Origin: an uncultured Bacteroidota bacterium
Lineage (GTDB): Bacteria; Bacteroidota; Bacteroidia; Chitinophagales; Chitinophagaceae
Length of the DNA: 43,215 bases
Direction of reading: 5' to 3'
Assembly: GCA_903910765.1 (NCBI GenBank)
Contig: CAIWBA010000201.1
Location: 1 to 43,215 of the forward strand
Positions 33,350-41,804 of this stretch are shown here, one piece after another (position 1 is the stretch's first letter; every line of letters starts with the position of its first letter). The notes beneath the pieces are model-generated. The model searched no databases. It saw only the letters and a program-made list of their open reading frames with translations, and was not told the origin of the DNA. A program made the translations under genes and the position numbers.

Positions 33350-33395
33350 CCACTGGATTTAGATCCGCACCTTTGTTAAAAAATAATTCAAAATT

Positions 33396-33420
33396 ACTCC
33401 CCATTTATGGGGAGTTTTTC
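33396..33420 (+). terminator. Intrinsic terminator between the TPR gene and nuoA
   Basis: Perfect 7-bp stem ACTCCCC/GGGGAGT around the loop ATTTAT, then TTTTCGTTTT. It isolates the nuo operon from upstream transcription. Confidence 0.88.
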
Positions 33421-33442
33421 GTTTTATGAGCTATCCTTTGTG

Positions 33443-33450
33443 TATTTTTG
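33443..33450 (+). promoter_or_regulatory. -7 promoter box of the nuo operon
   Basis: TATTTTTG, exact TAnnTTTG match, 19 nt before the nuoA ATG and 23 bp after the terminator. Likely main promoter of nuoA-L and beyond. Confidence 0.6.
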
Positions 33451-33469
33451 CAAATCCAAAACATAGTGT

Positions 33470-33871
33470 ATGAATTTGCCACTGTATTTGATGTCGGCTA
33501 ATGAAATAAACAGCGCTACTAATTACTTACCTATTGCCTTGCAATTGTTGTTTGCAGGCAGCTTTGTCGGCTTTATGATTTTAGTTTCAAGTTTGGTGGG
33601 CCCTTCTCGAAAAACAACTGATAAATTAGAAACCTTTGCTAGTGGTATTGAATCGCATGGAGATGCAAGATCGCCCATGGCTGTGAAGTATTTTTTAATC
33701 GCGATACTTTTTGTGTTGTTTGATGTTGAAGTCATCTTTTTTTATCCATACGCTGTAAATTTTAAAGGGTTGGGTTGGAAAGGTTTTTTTGAAGTGTTAT
33801 TATTTGTTGCTTTCTTTTTAGTTGGGTTTATATACATTATCAAGAAAGGAGCACTAAAGTGGGAAGACTAA
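33470..33871 (+). CDS. nuoA: NADH-quinone oxidoreductase subunit A
   Basis: Membrane subunit of complex I. 133 residues with three predicted helices (about 22-45, 72-92, 100-125). The conserved loop between helices 1 and 2 has YFLIAILFVLFDVEVIFFYP, with ESHGDARSPMAVKYF before it. First gene of the nuo run; nuoB follows after 25 bp. An ATG at 33491 (MSANEINS) is an alternative start but the longer form keeps the closest distance to the -7 box. Confidence 0.96.
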   Translation: MNLPLYLMSANEINSATNYLPIALQLLFAGSFVGFMILVSSLVGPSRKTTDKLETFASGIESHGDARSPMAVKYFLIAILFVLFDVEVIFFYPYAVNFKGLGWKGFFEVLLFVAFFLVGFIYIIKKGALKWED

Positions 33872-33896
33872 TCATTATAAATATTTAATAAAAAAT

Positions 33897-34484
33897 ATGC
33901 GTCCAGTTCGATTTAATTTAAATCCAAAAGAAGCTGAAATTGCAGATGCTATTTCAATGGGTAAGGCACCCGATGGTGTTCCTGGTGATGGATTTTTTGC
34001 TACACAATTAAGTTCGGTGGTAGGATTGGCTCGAAAAAATTCTTTGTGGCCATTGCCCTTTGCAACCTCTTGTTGTGGCATTGAATTTATGGCAACCATG
34101 GCATCTCATTACGATTTATCTCGTTTCGGTTCTGAACGTGTTGGTTTTTCACCGCGTCAATGTGATTTACTGATGGTGATGGGAACTATTGCAAAAAAAA
34201 TGGCACCGGTATTACGTCAAGTGTATTTACAAATGGCTGAGCCAAGATGGGTGATCGCAGTGGGTGCATGTGCTTCAAGTGGCGGCATATTTGATACCTA
34301 CAGTGTATTGCAAGGAATTGATCAAGTAATACCAGTGGATGTATATGTACCAGGATGTCCTCCGCGTCCTGAAGCGATTATTGATGGTTTTATGAAAATA
34401 CAGGATTTAGTAGGTCAGGAAAGTATTCGCCGTAGAAATAGTGAAAAGTACAGGGAGTTATTAAACAGCTATGGCATACAATAA
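33897..34484 (+). CDS. nuoB: NADH-quinone oxidoreductase subunit B
   Basis: Peripheral-arm subunit carrying cluster N2, the last Fe-S centre before quinone. The 195-residue protein has all four cysteine ligands: the tandem C59-C60 in ATSCCGIEF, C125 in VGACASSGG and C154 in VPGCPPRPEA. Lies between nuoA and nuoC with gaps of 25 and 28 bp. Confidence 0.97.
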   Translation: MRPVRFNLNPKEAEIADAISMGKAPDGVPGDGFFATQLSSVVGLARKNSLWPLPFATSCCGIEFMATMASHYDLSRFGSERVGFSPRQCDLLMVMGTIAKKMAPVLRQVYLQMAEPRWVIAVGACASSGGIFDTYSVLQGIDQVIPVDVYVPGCPPRPEAIIDGFMKIQDLVGQESIRRRNSEKYRELLNSYGIQ

Positions 34485-34512
34485 ATTAAATTAAAACAGT
34501 ACCGCATTTATA

Positions 34513-35019
34513 ATGGCTTTAACCAACGCATATATACAAGAAAAATTAGTTGAAAAATTCAACGACCAAGTATTTCAATTTTCTACTGATTCAGGAATTT
34601 TATCTTTTGAATCTGCAGCGGAAAATAATTTAAAAGTATTACAATTTTTATACGAGGAGTCAAGCTTAGGTTTCACTTTTTTAACGGATTTGTGCGGTGT
34701 AAATTATCCTGATAACCAAGGTGCTGAATTAGTGGTGGTTTATCATTTGCATAATTTTATTGAAAATATTCGTATTCGTTTCTCCATTGCAGTACCTGTA
34801 GCAAAGCCTGATGTATTTACAGCTACCAAGTTATTTGAAAGTGCCAACTGGATGGAGCGAGAAACCTATGATTTTTTCGGCATTAATTTTATTGGGCATC
34901 CTAATTTGAAACGTATTTTAAATGTGGATGAAATGGATTACTTCCCATTAAGAAAGGAATTTCCTTTAGAAGATCAAACGCGTATTGATAAGGATGATGA
35001 GATGTTTGGAAGAGGGTAG
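34513..35019 (+). CDS. nuoC: NADH-quinone oxidoreductase subunit C
   Basis: 30-kDa-type subunit of the peripheral arm. The 168-residue protein has the signature ESANWMERETYDFFGINFIG (about 115-134) and HPNLKRILNVDEMDYFPLRKEFPL. It is separate from NuoD, unlike the fused NuoCD of E. coli. nuoD starts 37 bp downstream. Confidence 0.96.
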   Translation: MALTNAYIQEKLVEKFNDQVFQFSTDSGILSFESAAENNLKVLQFLYEESSLGFTFLTDLCGVNYPDNQGAELVVVYHLHNFIENIRIRFSIAVPVAKPDVFTATKLFESANWMERETYDFFGINFIGHPNLKRILNVDEMDYFPLRKEFPLEDQTRIDKDDEMFGRG

Positions 35020-35056
35020 TTAAAAAATAAATTAAGAACAGAGAATAAATATATTA

Positions 35057-36283
35057 ATGGAACAACATAGTCATATCACCTTACCAAAAGGGTCAATTGA
35101 AAAAACAACGACCACTTTAAATATTGGTCCAACCCATCCAGCTACGCATGGGGTGTTTCAAAATATTATGGAAGTGGACGGTGAGCGTGTGGTTTCGACA
35201 GAACAAACGGTGGGGTATATTCACAGGGCATTTGAAAAATTAGCAGAACGCAGACCTTTGTATCAAATCACGCCAATTACGGATCGATTAAATTATTGTA
35301 GTAGCCCAATTAATAATATGGGTTGGCATATTACTTGTGAGCGTTTTTTAAAAATTGATTTACCTAAGCGTGTCGATTACTTGCGTGTAATTATTATGGA
35401 ATTGTCGCGTATCTCAGATCATTTAATTTGTAATTCAATTGTTGGGGTTGATACGGGTGCGTATACTGGGTTTTTATATGTGATGCAATACCGTGAATTG
35501 ATTTATGAAATTTACGAGGAAGTTTGTGGTTCTCGGCTGACTACTAATATTGGACGTATTGGTGGTTTCGAAAGAAACTTTACCAATACGGCATTTACAA
35601 AATTGGAGAAATTCTTAAATGAATATCCAGGGGTGTTGCGTGAATTTGAAAAATTATTTACACGCAACCGTATTTTTATGGAGCGTACCCAAGGTACTGG
35701 CGGAATAAGTGCGGAGCGTGCAATGAATTATGGATTTACAGGCCCTAATTTACGGGCAGCAGGGGTTGATTATGATGTGCGTGTGCAACAACCTTATAGC
35801 AGTTATCAAGATTTTGATTTTAAAGTTCCAGTAGGTACAACGGGTGATAATTACGATCGCTTTTTAGTCCGTAATGCTGAGATGTGGGAAAGCATTTCAA
35901 TTATCAAACAAGCCTACCAAAAAATACAAGCATTCAAAGGCGCCGATGCTGAAATATATCATGCAGATGTACCTGAATATTATTTGCCGAAAAAGGAAGA
36001 TGTATATACAAAAATGGAAGCCTTGATTTGGCATTTTAAAATTATCATGGGTGAGATTGATTTACCAAAGGGACAAATTTATAGTGCAGTAGAGGGTGGC
36101 AATGGTGAGTTGGGTTTTTACTTAATCAGTGATGGTGGACGAACGCCATTTAGATTACACTTCAGAAGACCTTGTTTTATTTATTACCAAGCATTTGAGG
36201 AATTGATTAAAGGCGGAATGTTGAGTGATGCGGTTGTGACCTTGAGTAGTTTGAACTTGATTGCAGGAGAGTTGGATGCTTAG
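35057..36283 (+). CDS. nuoD: NADH-quinone oxidoreductase subunit D
   Basis: 49-kDa-type subunit lining the quinone pocket. The 408-residue protein begins with the typical TTTLNIGPTHPATHGVFQ (about 18-35), with the conserved His pair of the quinone site. TVGYIHRAFEKLAE, RGTQGTGGIS-type loop (as RTQGTGGISAERAMNYG) and the C-terminal SLNLIAGELDA, related to the nickel-iron hydrogenase large subunit, are also present. Confidence 0.97.
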   Translation: MEQHSHITLPKGSIEKTTTTLNIGPTHPATHGVFQNIMEVDGERVVSTEQTVGYIHRAFEKLAERRPLYQITPITDRLNYCSSPINNMGWHITCERFLKIDLPKRVDYLRVIIMELSRISDHLICNSIVGVDTGAYTGFLYVMQYRELIYEIYEEVCGSRLTTNIGRIGGFERNFTNTAFTKLEKFLNEYPGVLREFEKLFTRNRIFMERTQGTGGISAERAMNYGFTGPNLRAAGVDYDVRVQQPYSSYQDFDFKVPVGTTGDNYDRFLVRNAEMWESISIIKQAYQKIQAFKGADAEIYHADVPEYYLPKKEDVYTKMEALIWHFKIIMGEIDLPKGQIYSAVEGGNGELGFYLISDGGRTPFRLHFRRPCFIYYQAFEELIKGGMLSDAVVTLSSLNLIAGELDA

Positions 36284-36315
36284 TTTTATAATTAGTAAGA
36301 AAAAGAAATTTTAAT

Positions 36316-36819
36316 ATGAGTCTTCAATTTAATAACGAACAATTGACTGAGTTTAAACGCTTGGTTGCTCGTTATCCAGAAGGGAAACAAAAAAGTGCAC
36401 TATTACCAGTGTTGCATTTAGCGCAGGATAGTTTTGGTGGGTGGTTGCCAACAGCGGCGATGGATTATGTAGCAGTTTTATTAAACATTGAACCCATTGA
36501 AGTATATGAGGTGGCTACTTTTTACAGTATGTATAATTTAAAGCCTGTAGGAAAATTTGTTTTTGAAGTTTGTCAAACTGGTCCTTGTATGATTAGTGGT
36601 TCTGAAAATATTATAGCTTATATCCAACAGCAATTAGGCATTAAACCAGGGGAAACAACAAAGGATGGCATTTTTACTTTGAAATTAGTAGAGTGCTTGG
36701 GTGCTTGTGGTTATGCCCCGATGATGCAGGTGGGTAAAATATACAGAGAGCATTTAACAAAAGAAAAAGTAGACGCAATTATTGCAGAATATAGAATGCA
36801 GGTAGCTGCACAAAATTAG
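36316..36819 (+). CDS. nuoE: NADH-quinone oxidoreductase subunit E
   Basis: 24-kDa-type subunit with a thioredoxin-like fold and a [2Fe-2S] cluster (N1a). The 167-residue protein has ligands C86, C91 (CQTGPC), C127 and C131 (CLGAC). The YEVATFYSMYNLKPVG region precedes them. Works with NuoF in the NADH dehydrogenase module. Confidence 0.97.
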   Translation: MSLQFNNEQLTEFKRLVARYPEGKQKSALLPVLHLAQDSFGGWLPTAAMDYVAVLLNIEPIEVYEVATFYSMYNLKPVGKFVFEVCQTGPCMISGSENIIAYIQQQLGIKPGETTKDGIFTLKLVECLGACGYAPMMQVGKIYREHLTKEKVDAIIAEYRMQVAAQN

Positions 36820-36838
36820 AAAAGATAAAGAAGCAACA

Positions 36839-38191
36839 ATGGGTGTAAAATTATTATTAGAAAAAGCAAATGTGCCAGGAATTCGTACTTATGATGTTTA
36901 TCGTCGTGAGGGGGGCTATTCGGCAGCAGAGAAAGCGTTGAAGGAAATGACCATTGAATCTATTGTTGAGGAAGTGAAAAAAAGCGGATTAAGGGGAAGA
37001 GGTGGTGCAGGTTTCCCCGCTGGAATGAAATGGAGTTTTATTGCAAAGCCTGAGGGTGTGCCTCGTCACTTGGTTTGTAACGCAGACGAAAGTGAGCCTG
37101 GCACCTTTAAGGATCGTTATTTAATGGAATTTTTACCACACTTATTAATTGAAGGTTTACTTATATCCTCCTTTGCATTAGGTTCCAACGACACCTATAT
37201 TTATATCAGAGGAGAGTATGCATGGGTGGCGACAATATTAGAGGAAGCGATTGAGGAAGCAACAAAAAATGGCTGGCTAGGAAAAAATATTTTAGGTACA
37301 GGATTTGATTGCATGATTCATGTGCACCGCGGTGCGGGTGCTTATATCTGTGGTGAGGAAACAGCTTTGATTGAATCCTTGGAAGGTAAAAGAGGAAACC
37401 CACGTATTAAACCACCCTTTCCTGCAATTCAAGGATTATGGATGCGTCCAACCGTGGTGAATAATGTAGAAACATTAGCAGCAGTGGTGCCGATTATTAA
37501 AATGGGCGGTGATGAATATGCGAAAATTGGGGTGGGACGTTCAACAGGTACAAAATTAATTTCAGCTTGTGGAAATATTAATAAACCAGGGGTGTATGAA
37601 ATTGACATGACCATTTCCGTAGAAGATTTTATTTACAGTGATGAATATTGTGGCGGTATAGCGAATGGTAAAAAATTAAAGGCTTGCATTCCAGGCGGAT
37701 CGAGTGTGCCAATTTTGCCTGCTAACTTATTATTAAAAACAGCGAAAGGGGAAACACGTTACATGAACTATGAAAGTTTAAGTGATGGTGGTTTTGCTAC
37801 AGGATCCATGATGGGTTCCGGTGGATTTATCATTTTAGATGAAGACCAATGTATCGTTAAAAATACATTAACCTTAGCACGCTTTTACAGGCATGAAAGT
37901 TGCGGACAATGTTCGCCATGTAGAGAGGGTACTGGTTGGATGGAAAAAATATTACAAAAAATAGAAGCAGGAAAAGGAGAGATAAGCGATATAGATTTAT
38001 TATGGGACATTCAAAGAAAAATTGAAGGTAATACCATTTGTCCACTAGGAGATGCAGCAGCATGGCCGGTAGCGGCAGCCATCCGACATTTCCGTGATGA
38101 ATTTGAATGGCATATCAATAATAGAGAATTATCCCAAACAAGTAATTTTGGTTTACAACACTATGCAGATCCAATTCATGTACCTGCATAA
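36839..38191 (+). CDS. nuoF: NADH-quinone oxidoreductase subunit F
   Basis: 51-kDa-type subunit that binds NADH and FMN and carries cluster N3. The 450-residue protein has the FMN/NADH loop GLRGRGGAGFPAGMKWSF (about 50-67), CNADESEPGTFKDR near 80-93 and GAYICGEETALIESLEG near 166-182. The cluster ligands are CGQCSPCREG near 354-363 and a final Cys in TICPLGDAAA near 400. nuoG follows almost immediately. Confidence 0.97.
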   Translation: MGVKLLLEKANVPGIRTYDVYRREGGYSAAEKALKEMTIESIVEEVKKSGLRGRGGAGFPAGMKWSFIAKPEGVPRHLVCNADESEPGTFKDRYLMEFLPHLLIEGLLISSFALGSNDTYIYIRGEYAWVATILEEAIEEATKNGWLGKNILGTGFDCMIHVHRGAGAYICGEETALIESLEGKRGNPRIKPPFPAIQGLWMRPTVVNNVETLAAVVPIIKMGGDEYAKIGVGRSTGTKLISACGNINKPGVYEIDMTISVEDFIYSDEYCGGIANGKKLKACIPGGSSVPILPANLLLKTAKGETRYMNYESLSDGGFATGSMMGSGGFIILDEDQCIVKNTLTLARFYRHESCGQCSPCREGTGWMEKILQKIEAGKGEISDIDLLWDIQRKIEGNTICPLGDAAAWPVAAAIRHFRDEFEWHINNRELSQTSNFGLQHYADPIHVPA

Positions 38192-38205
38192 CATTGCGTA
38201 AAACT

Positions 38206-39330
38206 ATGAGTGAACAAACATTATTTAAAGTAACAGTCGACAACATTACCATTGAAGTACCAGCGGGCACTACTATATTACAAGCAGCGCGACAAATTGG
38301 AGGTACAGTTGCACCACCAGCGATGTGTTATTATAGTAAGCTGAAAGGTAGTGGTGGAAAGTGTCGTACCTGTTTAGTGGAAGTTTCCAAGGGTTCTGAA
38401 AAAGATCCGCGTCCAATGCCCAAACTAGTTGCTTCTTGCAGAACAACAGTGATGGATGGGATGGAAGTAAAAAATATTACGAGTGAAAAAGTAGTGGATG
38501 CAAGAGCAGGCATTGTTGAATTTTTATTATTGAATCATCCATTAGATTGTCCGATATGTGATCAGGCAGGGGAATGTCATTTACAAGATTTGAGTTTTGA
38601 ACATGGCAAGTCAAGCACGCGCTATGAATTTCAAAGACGCACCTTTAAAAAACACGATTTAGGAATACATATTCAATTACACATGACGCGTTGTATTTTA
38701 TGTTACCGTTGTGTTTTCACTGCAGATCAATTAACCAATAAAAGAGAACACGGTATATTGGATAGAGGGGATCATGCCGAAATTGCTACGCATATTGAAA
38801 AAAGTTTGGACAATGAATTTATAGGTAATGTGATTGATGTTTGTCCTGTAGGTGCTTTAACAGATAAAACTTTCCGATTTAAAAATAGGGTATGGTTTTT
38901 AAAACCAATGGATGCACACCGTGATTGTCCGAGCTGTTCGGGTCGTGTTACTTTATGGAATAGAGGAGATGAAGTGTATAGAGTTACTGCACGCAAAGAT
39001 GAATGGGGTGAGATTGAAGATGCACCCGACGGAAAACCAGGATGGATTTGTAACACTTGTCGATTTGATAAAAAGCAAACAACGGACTGGGTGATTGAAG
39101 GGCCGCGTGAAATAAGCAGGCATTCTGTTATTGCACAAGGGCATTATGCTGGTAATATTGGGACGACCATACCAACAGAAACTTTTGCGGCAATCAACAA
39201 TGGCAGGACGCCACATTTGTTGATGGATATTCATAGTGAGAGCGAAGTGAATCAACCCAATGTTCACTTAGGTGAAAACGAAGGGCCATCCAATGGTGCT
39301 ACTTTTAACAATAATATTAATAACGCCTAA
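38206..39330 (+). CDS. nuoG: NADH-quinone oxidoreductase subunit G, short form
   Basis: Fe-S subunit of the NADH module. From the ATG at 38206 (374 residues; an in-frame TTG at 38194 is less likely) it has [2Fe-2S] ligands C41, C53, C56 and C78. The His-Cys cluster N5 uses H111, C115, C118 and C124, and N4 uses C163, C166, C169 and C213. A remnant of the next domain has C241-x2-C244 and C282-x2-C285. The third N7 cysteine position is Val (248). The large molybdopterin-like region of E. coli NuoG is absent; the tail after about 305 is Asn/Gly-rich and unrecognised. Short NuoG occurs elsewhere in Bacteroidota, so this is probably functional, not truncated. Confidence 0.93.
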   Translation: MSEQTLFKVTVDNITIEVPAGTTILQAARQIGGTVAPPAMCYYSKLKGSGGKCRTCLVEVSKGSEKDPRPMPKLVASCRTTVMDGMEVKNITSEKVVDARAGIVEFLLLNHPLDCPICDQAGECHLQDLSFEHGKSSTRYEFQRRTFKKHDLGIHIQLHMTRCILCYRCVFTADQLTNKREHGILDRGDHAEIATHIEKSLDNEFIGNVIDVCPVGALTDKTFRFKNRVWFLKPMDAHRDCPSCSGRVTLWNRGDEVYRVTARKDEWGEIEDAPDGKPGWICNTCRFDKKQTTDWVIEGPREISRHSVIAQGHYAGNIGTTIPTETFAAINNGRTPHLLMDIHSESEVNQPNVHLGENEGPSNGATFNNNINNA

Positions 39331-39340
39331 TTAAAATAGT

Positions 39341-40384
39341 ATGACACTTCTTTCATTCGATTGGGCTTTGATTATTGAAAAATTAATATTAATTGTAATC
39401 ATAGTATTGACGACTTTATTAATTACTTTATACACCACATTTGGTGAGCGTAAAGTAGCAGCGATATTACAAGACAGACCAGGTCCCAATAGGGCAGGTC
39501 CTTTTGGTTTATTACAACCATTAGCGGACGGATTGAAATTAATCATGAAGGAGGAAATTATTCCAACAAGCGCAAGTAAGTGGTTGTTTATTTTAGGTCC
39601 TGGATTAGCGATGACGGCGAGCTTAATGACATCGGCAGTAATACCATGGGGCACGGACGTACATTTATTTGGACGCACTATTGCCTTACAAGTAGCAGAT
39701 GTAAATATTGGTATCTTATACATATTTGCCGTGGTAAGTATGGGTGTATATGGAATTATGATTGGTGGATGGGCATCGAATAATAAATTTTCGTTGATGT
39801 CCGCATTACGCGCTGCATCGCAAGCCATCAGTTATGAAATTGCGATGGGATTAGCGCTGATCGCTTTATTAATGACGACAGGTAGTTTAAGTTTAAAAAC
39901 AATTGTAGCAGATCAAGCAGCAGGGCATTGGTGGAATGTGGTTTATCAACCTTTGGGCTTTATTATATTTTTTATTTGTGCAATGGCCGAGTGTAATCGT
40001 ACCCCATTTGATTTACCTGAAGCTGAAAATGAATTAAACTTTGGGTACCATCAGGAATATTCATCTATGAAATTAGGCTTTTACTTATTTGCTGAATATG
40101 TTAACATGATTATGAGTAGTGCAATTATGGCATCTATGTATTTTGGGGGATATGATTTACCATTTTTTGATGAGACAACAGTAGCCCCAAATATTGCAGC
40201 TATGATTGGCGTGGGTACCTTACTTATTAAAATAGTGCTCTTTGTATTTTTATTCATGTGGATTCGTTGGACCATCCCAAGATTCAGGTATGATCAATTG
40301 ATGAATTTAGGTTGGAAGACGATGATCCCATTGGCCTTATTTAATATGTTATTAACCGGAGCTTTAATATTAGCGAAACTTTAA
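39341..40384 (+). CDS. nuoH: NADH-quinone oxidoreductase subunit H
   Basis: Membrane subunit joining the peripheral arm to the proton-pumping arm and forming part of the quinone tunnel. The 347-residue protein has eight or so helices. Conserved sequences are GERKVAAILQDRPGPNRAGP (about 30-49), LADGLKLIMKEEI, AECNRTPFDLPEAENELNFG (about 214-233) and the ending FRYDQLMNLGWKTMIPLALFN. Starts 10 bp after nuoG. Confidence 0.97.
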   Translation: MTLLSFDWALIIEKLILIVIIVLTTLLITLYTTFGERKVAAILQDRPGPNRAGPFGLLQPLADGLKLIMKEEIIPTSASKWLFILGPGLAMTASLMTSAVIPWGTDVHLFGRTIALQVADVNIGILYIFAVVSMGVYGIMIGGWASNNKFSLMSALRAASQAISYEIAMGLALIALLMTTGSLSLKTIVADQAAGHWWNVVYQPLGFIIFFICAMAECNRTPFDLPEAENELNFGYHQEYSSMKLGFYLFAEYVNMIMSSAIMASMYFGGYDLPFFDETTVAPNIAAMIGVGTLLIKIVLFVFLFMWIRWTIPRFRYDQLMNLGWKTMIPLALFNMLLTGALILAKL

Positions 40385-40410
40385 TTTAAAAAACTGTACG
40401 AATATTTAAC

Positions 40411-40947
40411 ATGCAAACATTAACAAACAAAGCACTAGCCGTTCAAAGACAACCCATGACTTTTTGGGAGCGCTTGTACTTGATTAATATTATAAAGGGC
40501 ATGATGATTACATTTAGTCACATGTTCAAAAAACAACCGACCATCAGGTATCCTGAACAAAAAAGGGAGTTTAGTCCGGTGTTTAGAGGGCTACATGTTT
40601 TAAATAGAGACGAGGAGGGTCGTGAAAGGTGTACTGCTTGTGGTTTATGTGCGGTGGCTTGTCCTGCAGAAGCAATTACCATGGAAGCGGCAGAGAGAAT
40701 GGAAGGGGAAGAAAATATATATAGAGAAGAAAAATACGCTGCAAAATATGAGATCAATATGTTGCGTTGTATTTTTTGTGGACTGTGTGAAGAGGCTTGT
40801 CCAAAAGACGCCATTTATTTAAGTGAAACATTTGCACCAGCGAATTATACGCGCAAAGGTTTTATCTATGACAAAAATGATTTATTAATTCCAAATCCAT
40901 TGACCAACGCAAACGATTATGCGAAGGCGAAAGGAGTACAAGCATAA
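40411..40947 (+). CDS. nuoI: NADH-quinone oxidoreductase subunit I
   Basis: Ferredoxin-like subunit with two [4Fe-4S] clusters (N6a, N6b). The 178-residue protein has C74-x2-C77-x2-C80-x3-C84P and C120-x2-C123-x2-C126-x3-C130P. An N-terminal amphipathic segment (about 16-40) is for membrane association. nuoJ starts 5 bp downstream. Confidence 0.97.
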   Translation: MQTLTNKALAVQRQPMTFWERLYLINIIKGMMITFSHMFKKQPTIRYPEQKREFSPVFRGLHVLNRDEEGRERCTACGLCAVACPAEAITMEAAERMEGEENIYREEKYAAKYEINMLRCIFCGLCEEACPKDAIYLSETFAPANYTRKGFIYDKNDLLIPNPLTNANDYAKAKGVQA

Positions 40948-40952
40948 ATATT

Positions 40953-41453
40953 ATGAGTATCATTCAAATTTTATTTTTTGCATTATCAGCTTTTGCTATT
41001 ATCAGCGCTGTTATGGTGCTGATTAGTAAAAATCCCATCCATAGTGTACTTTGGTTGATATTGGTGTTTTTTGCCATCTCTGGGCATTACATATTATTAA
41101 ATGCGCAATTTTTAGCCATCGTCAACATCATTGTATATGCTGGTGCTATCATGGTCTTGTTTTTGTTTGTGATCATGTTGATCAATGTTAAAAAAGACAG
41201 CGAGCCGCAAAAACAATTTTTAGTAAAATTGTTGGGTGTGGTTGCGGGTGGTAGTTTTTTAACTTTATTGGTTGCATTAGTAAAACAAACCGGACAGCTA
41301 CAAGGAAGAACTTTGCTTATGAAGGATGGGGTGATTGGACTCATTCATCCGCTAGGTAAAGCGTTGTTCAACGAGTATGTCGTTCCATTTGAAATAAGTA
41401 GTGTTTTGTTTTTAAGTGCCATGGTGGGCGCAGTAATTATTGGAAAAAAATAA
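40953..41453 (+). CDS. nuoJ: NADH-quinone oxidoreductase subunit J
   Basis: Membrane subunit, 166 residues with five predicted helices. The conserved helix 3 region is [22 protein letters not shown] (in part, about 46-68), with the pi-bulge-type Tyr-Ala-Gly-Ala. The N-terminal [14 protein letters not shown] is typical. nuoK follows after 11 bp. Confidence 0.96.
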   Translation: MSIIQILFFALSAFAIISAVMVLISKNPIHSVLWLILVFFAISGHYILLNAQFLAIVNIIVYAGAIMVLFLFVIMLINVKKDSEPQKQFLVKLLGVVAGGSFLTLLVALVKQTGQLQGRTLLMKDGVIGLIHPLGKALFNEYVVPFEISSVLFLSAMVGAVIIGKK

Positions 41454-41464
41454 ATTTATTCGGT

Positions 41465-41800
41465 ATGCCTATACAATATTATATCTATTTGTGTTTAGCG
41501 CTTTTTAGCATTGGCGTTACAGGGGTATTAACACGTCGCAATGCAATTGTGGTTTTTATGTGTATTGAGCTTATGTTGAATGCAGTAAACTTGTTATTAG
41601 TTGCCTTCTCTAAAATGTTTCACGGATATGCATTGATTGAAAATACAACTTCAACGACAGGTATTGATGCGCAAATATTTGTATTTTTTATTATGGTGGT
41701 AGCAGCAGCTGAAGTAAGTGTAGGATTGGCAATTATTGTAATGATGTATCGCAATACGCATTCAGTAGATATCAATTTTTTAAATAGATTAAAAAATTAA
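41465..41800 (+). CDS. nuoK: NADH-quinone oxidoreductase subunit K
   Basis: MrpC-like membrane subunit, 111 residues, three helices. The conserved glutamates are in [17 protein letters not shown] (helix 2, about 33-49) and [19 protein letters not shown] (about 78-96). nuoL begins 4 bp downstream. Confidence 0.97.
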   Translation: MPIQYYIYLCLALFSIGVTGVLTRRNAIVVFMCIELMLNAVNLLLVAFSKMFHGYALIENTTSTTGIDAQIFVFFIMVVAAAEVSVGLAIIVMMYRNTHSVDINFLNRLKN

Positions 41801-41804
41801 TGCA

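Noticed and set aside
38194-38205. TTG start for nuoG (and similar TTG/GTG codons just before the ffh and TPR-gene ATGs)
   Set aside because: An ATG lies one to four codons downstream in each case and gives the usual N-terminus.
39331-39828. Open frame of 165 codons antisense to nuoH
   Set aside because: nuoH is unmistakable here; the antisense frame has no recognisable motif or promoter box.
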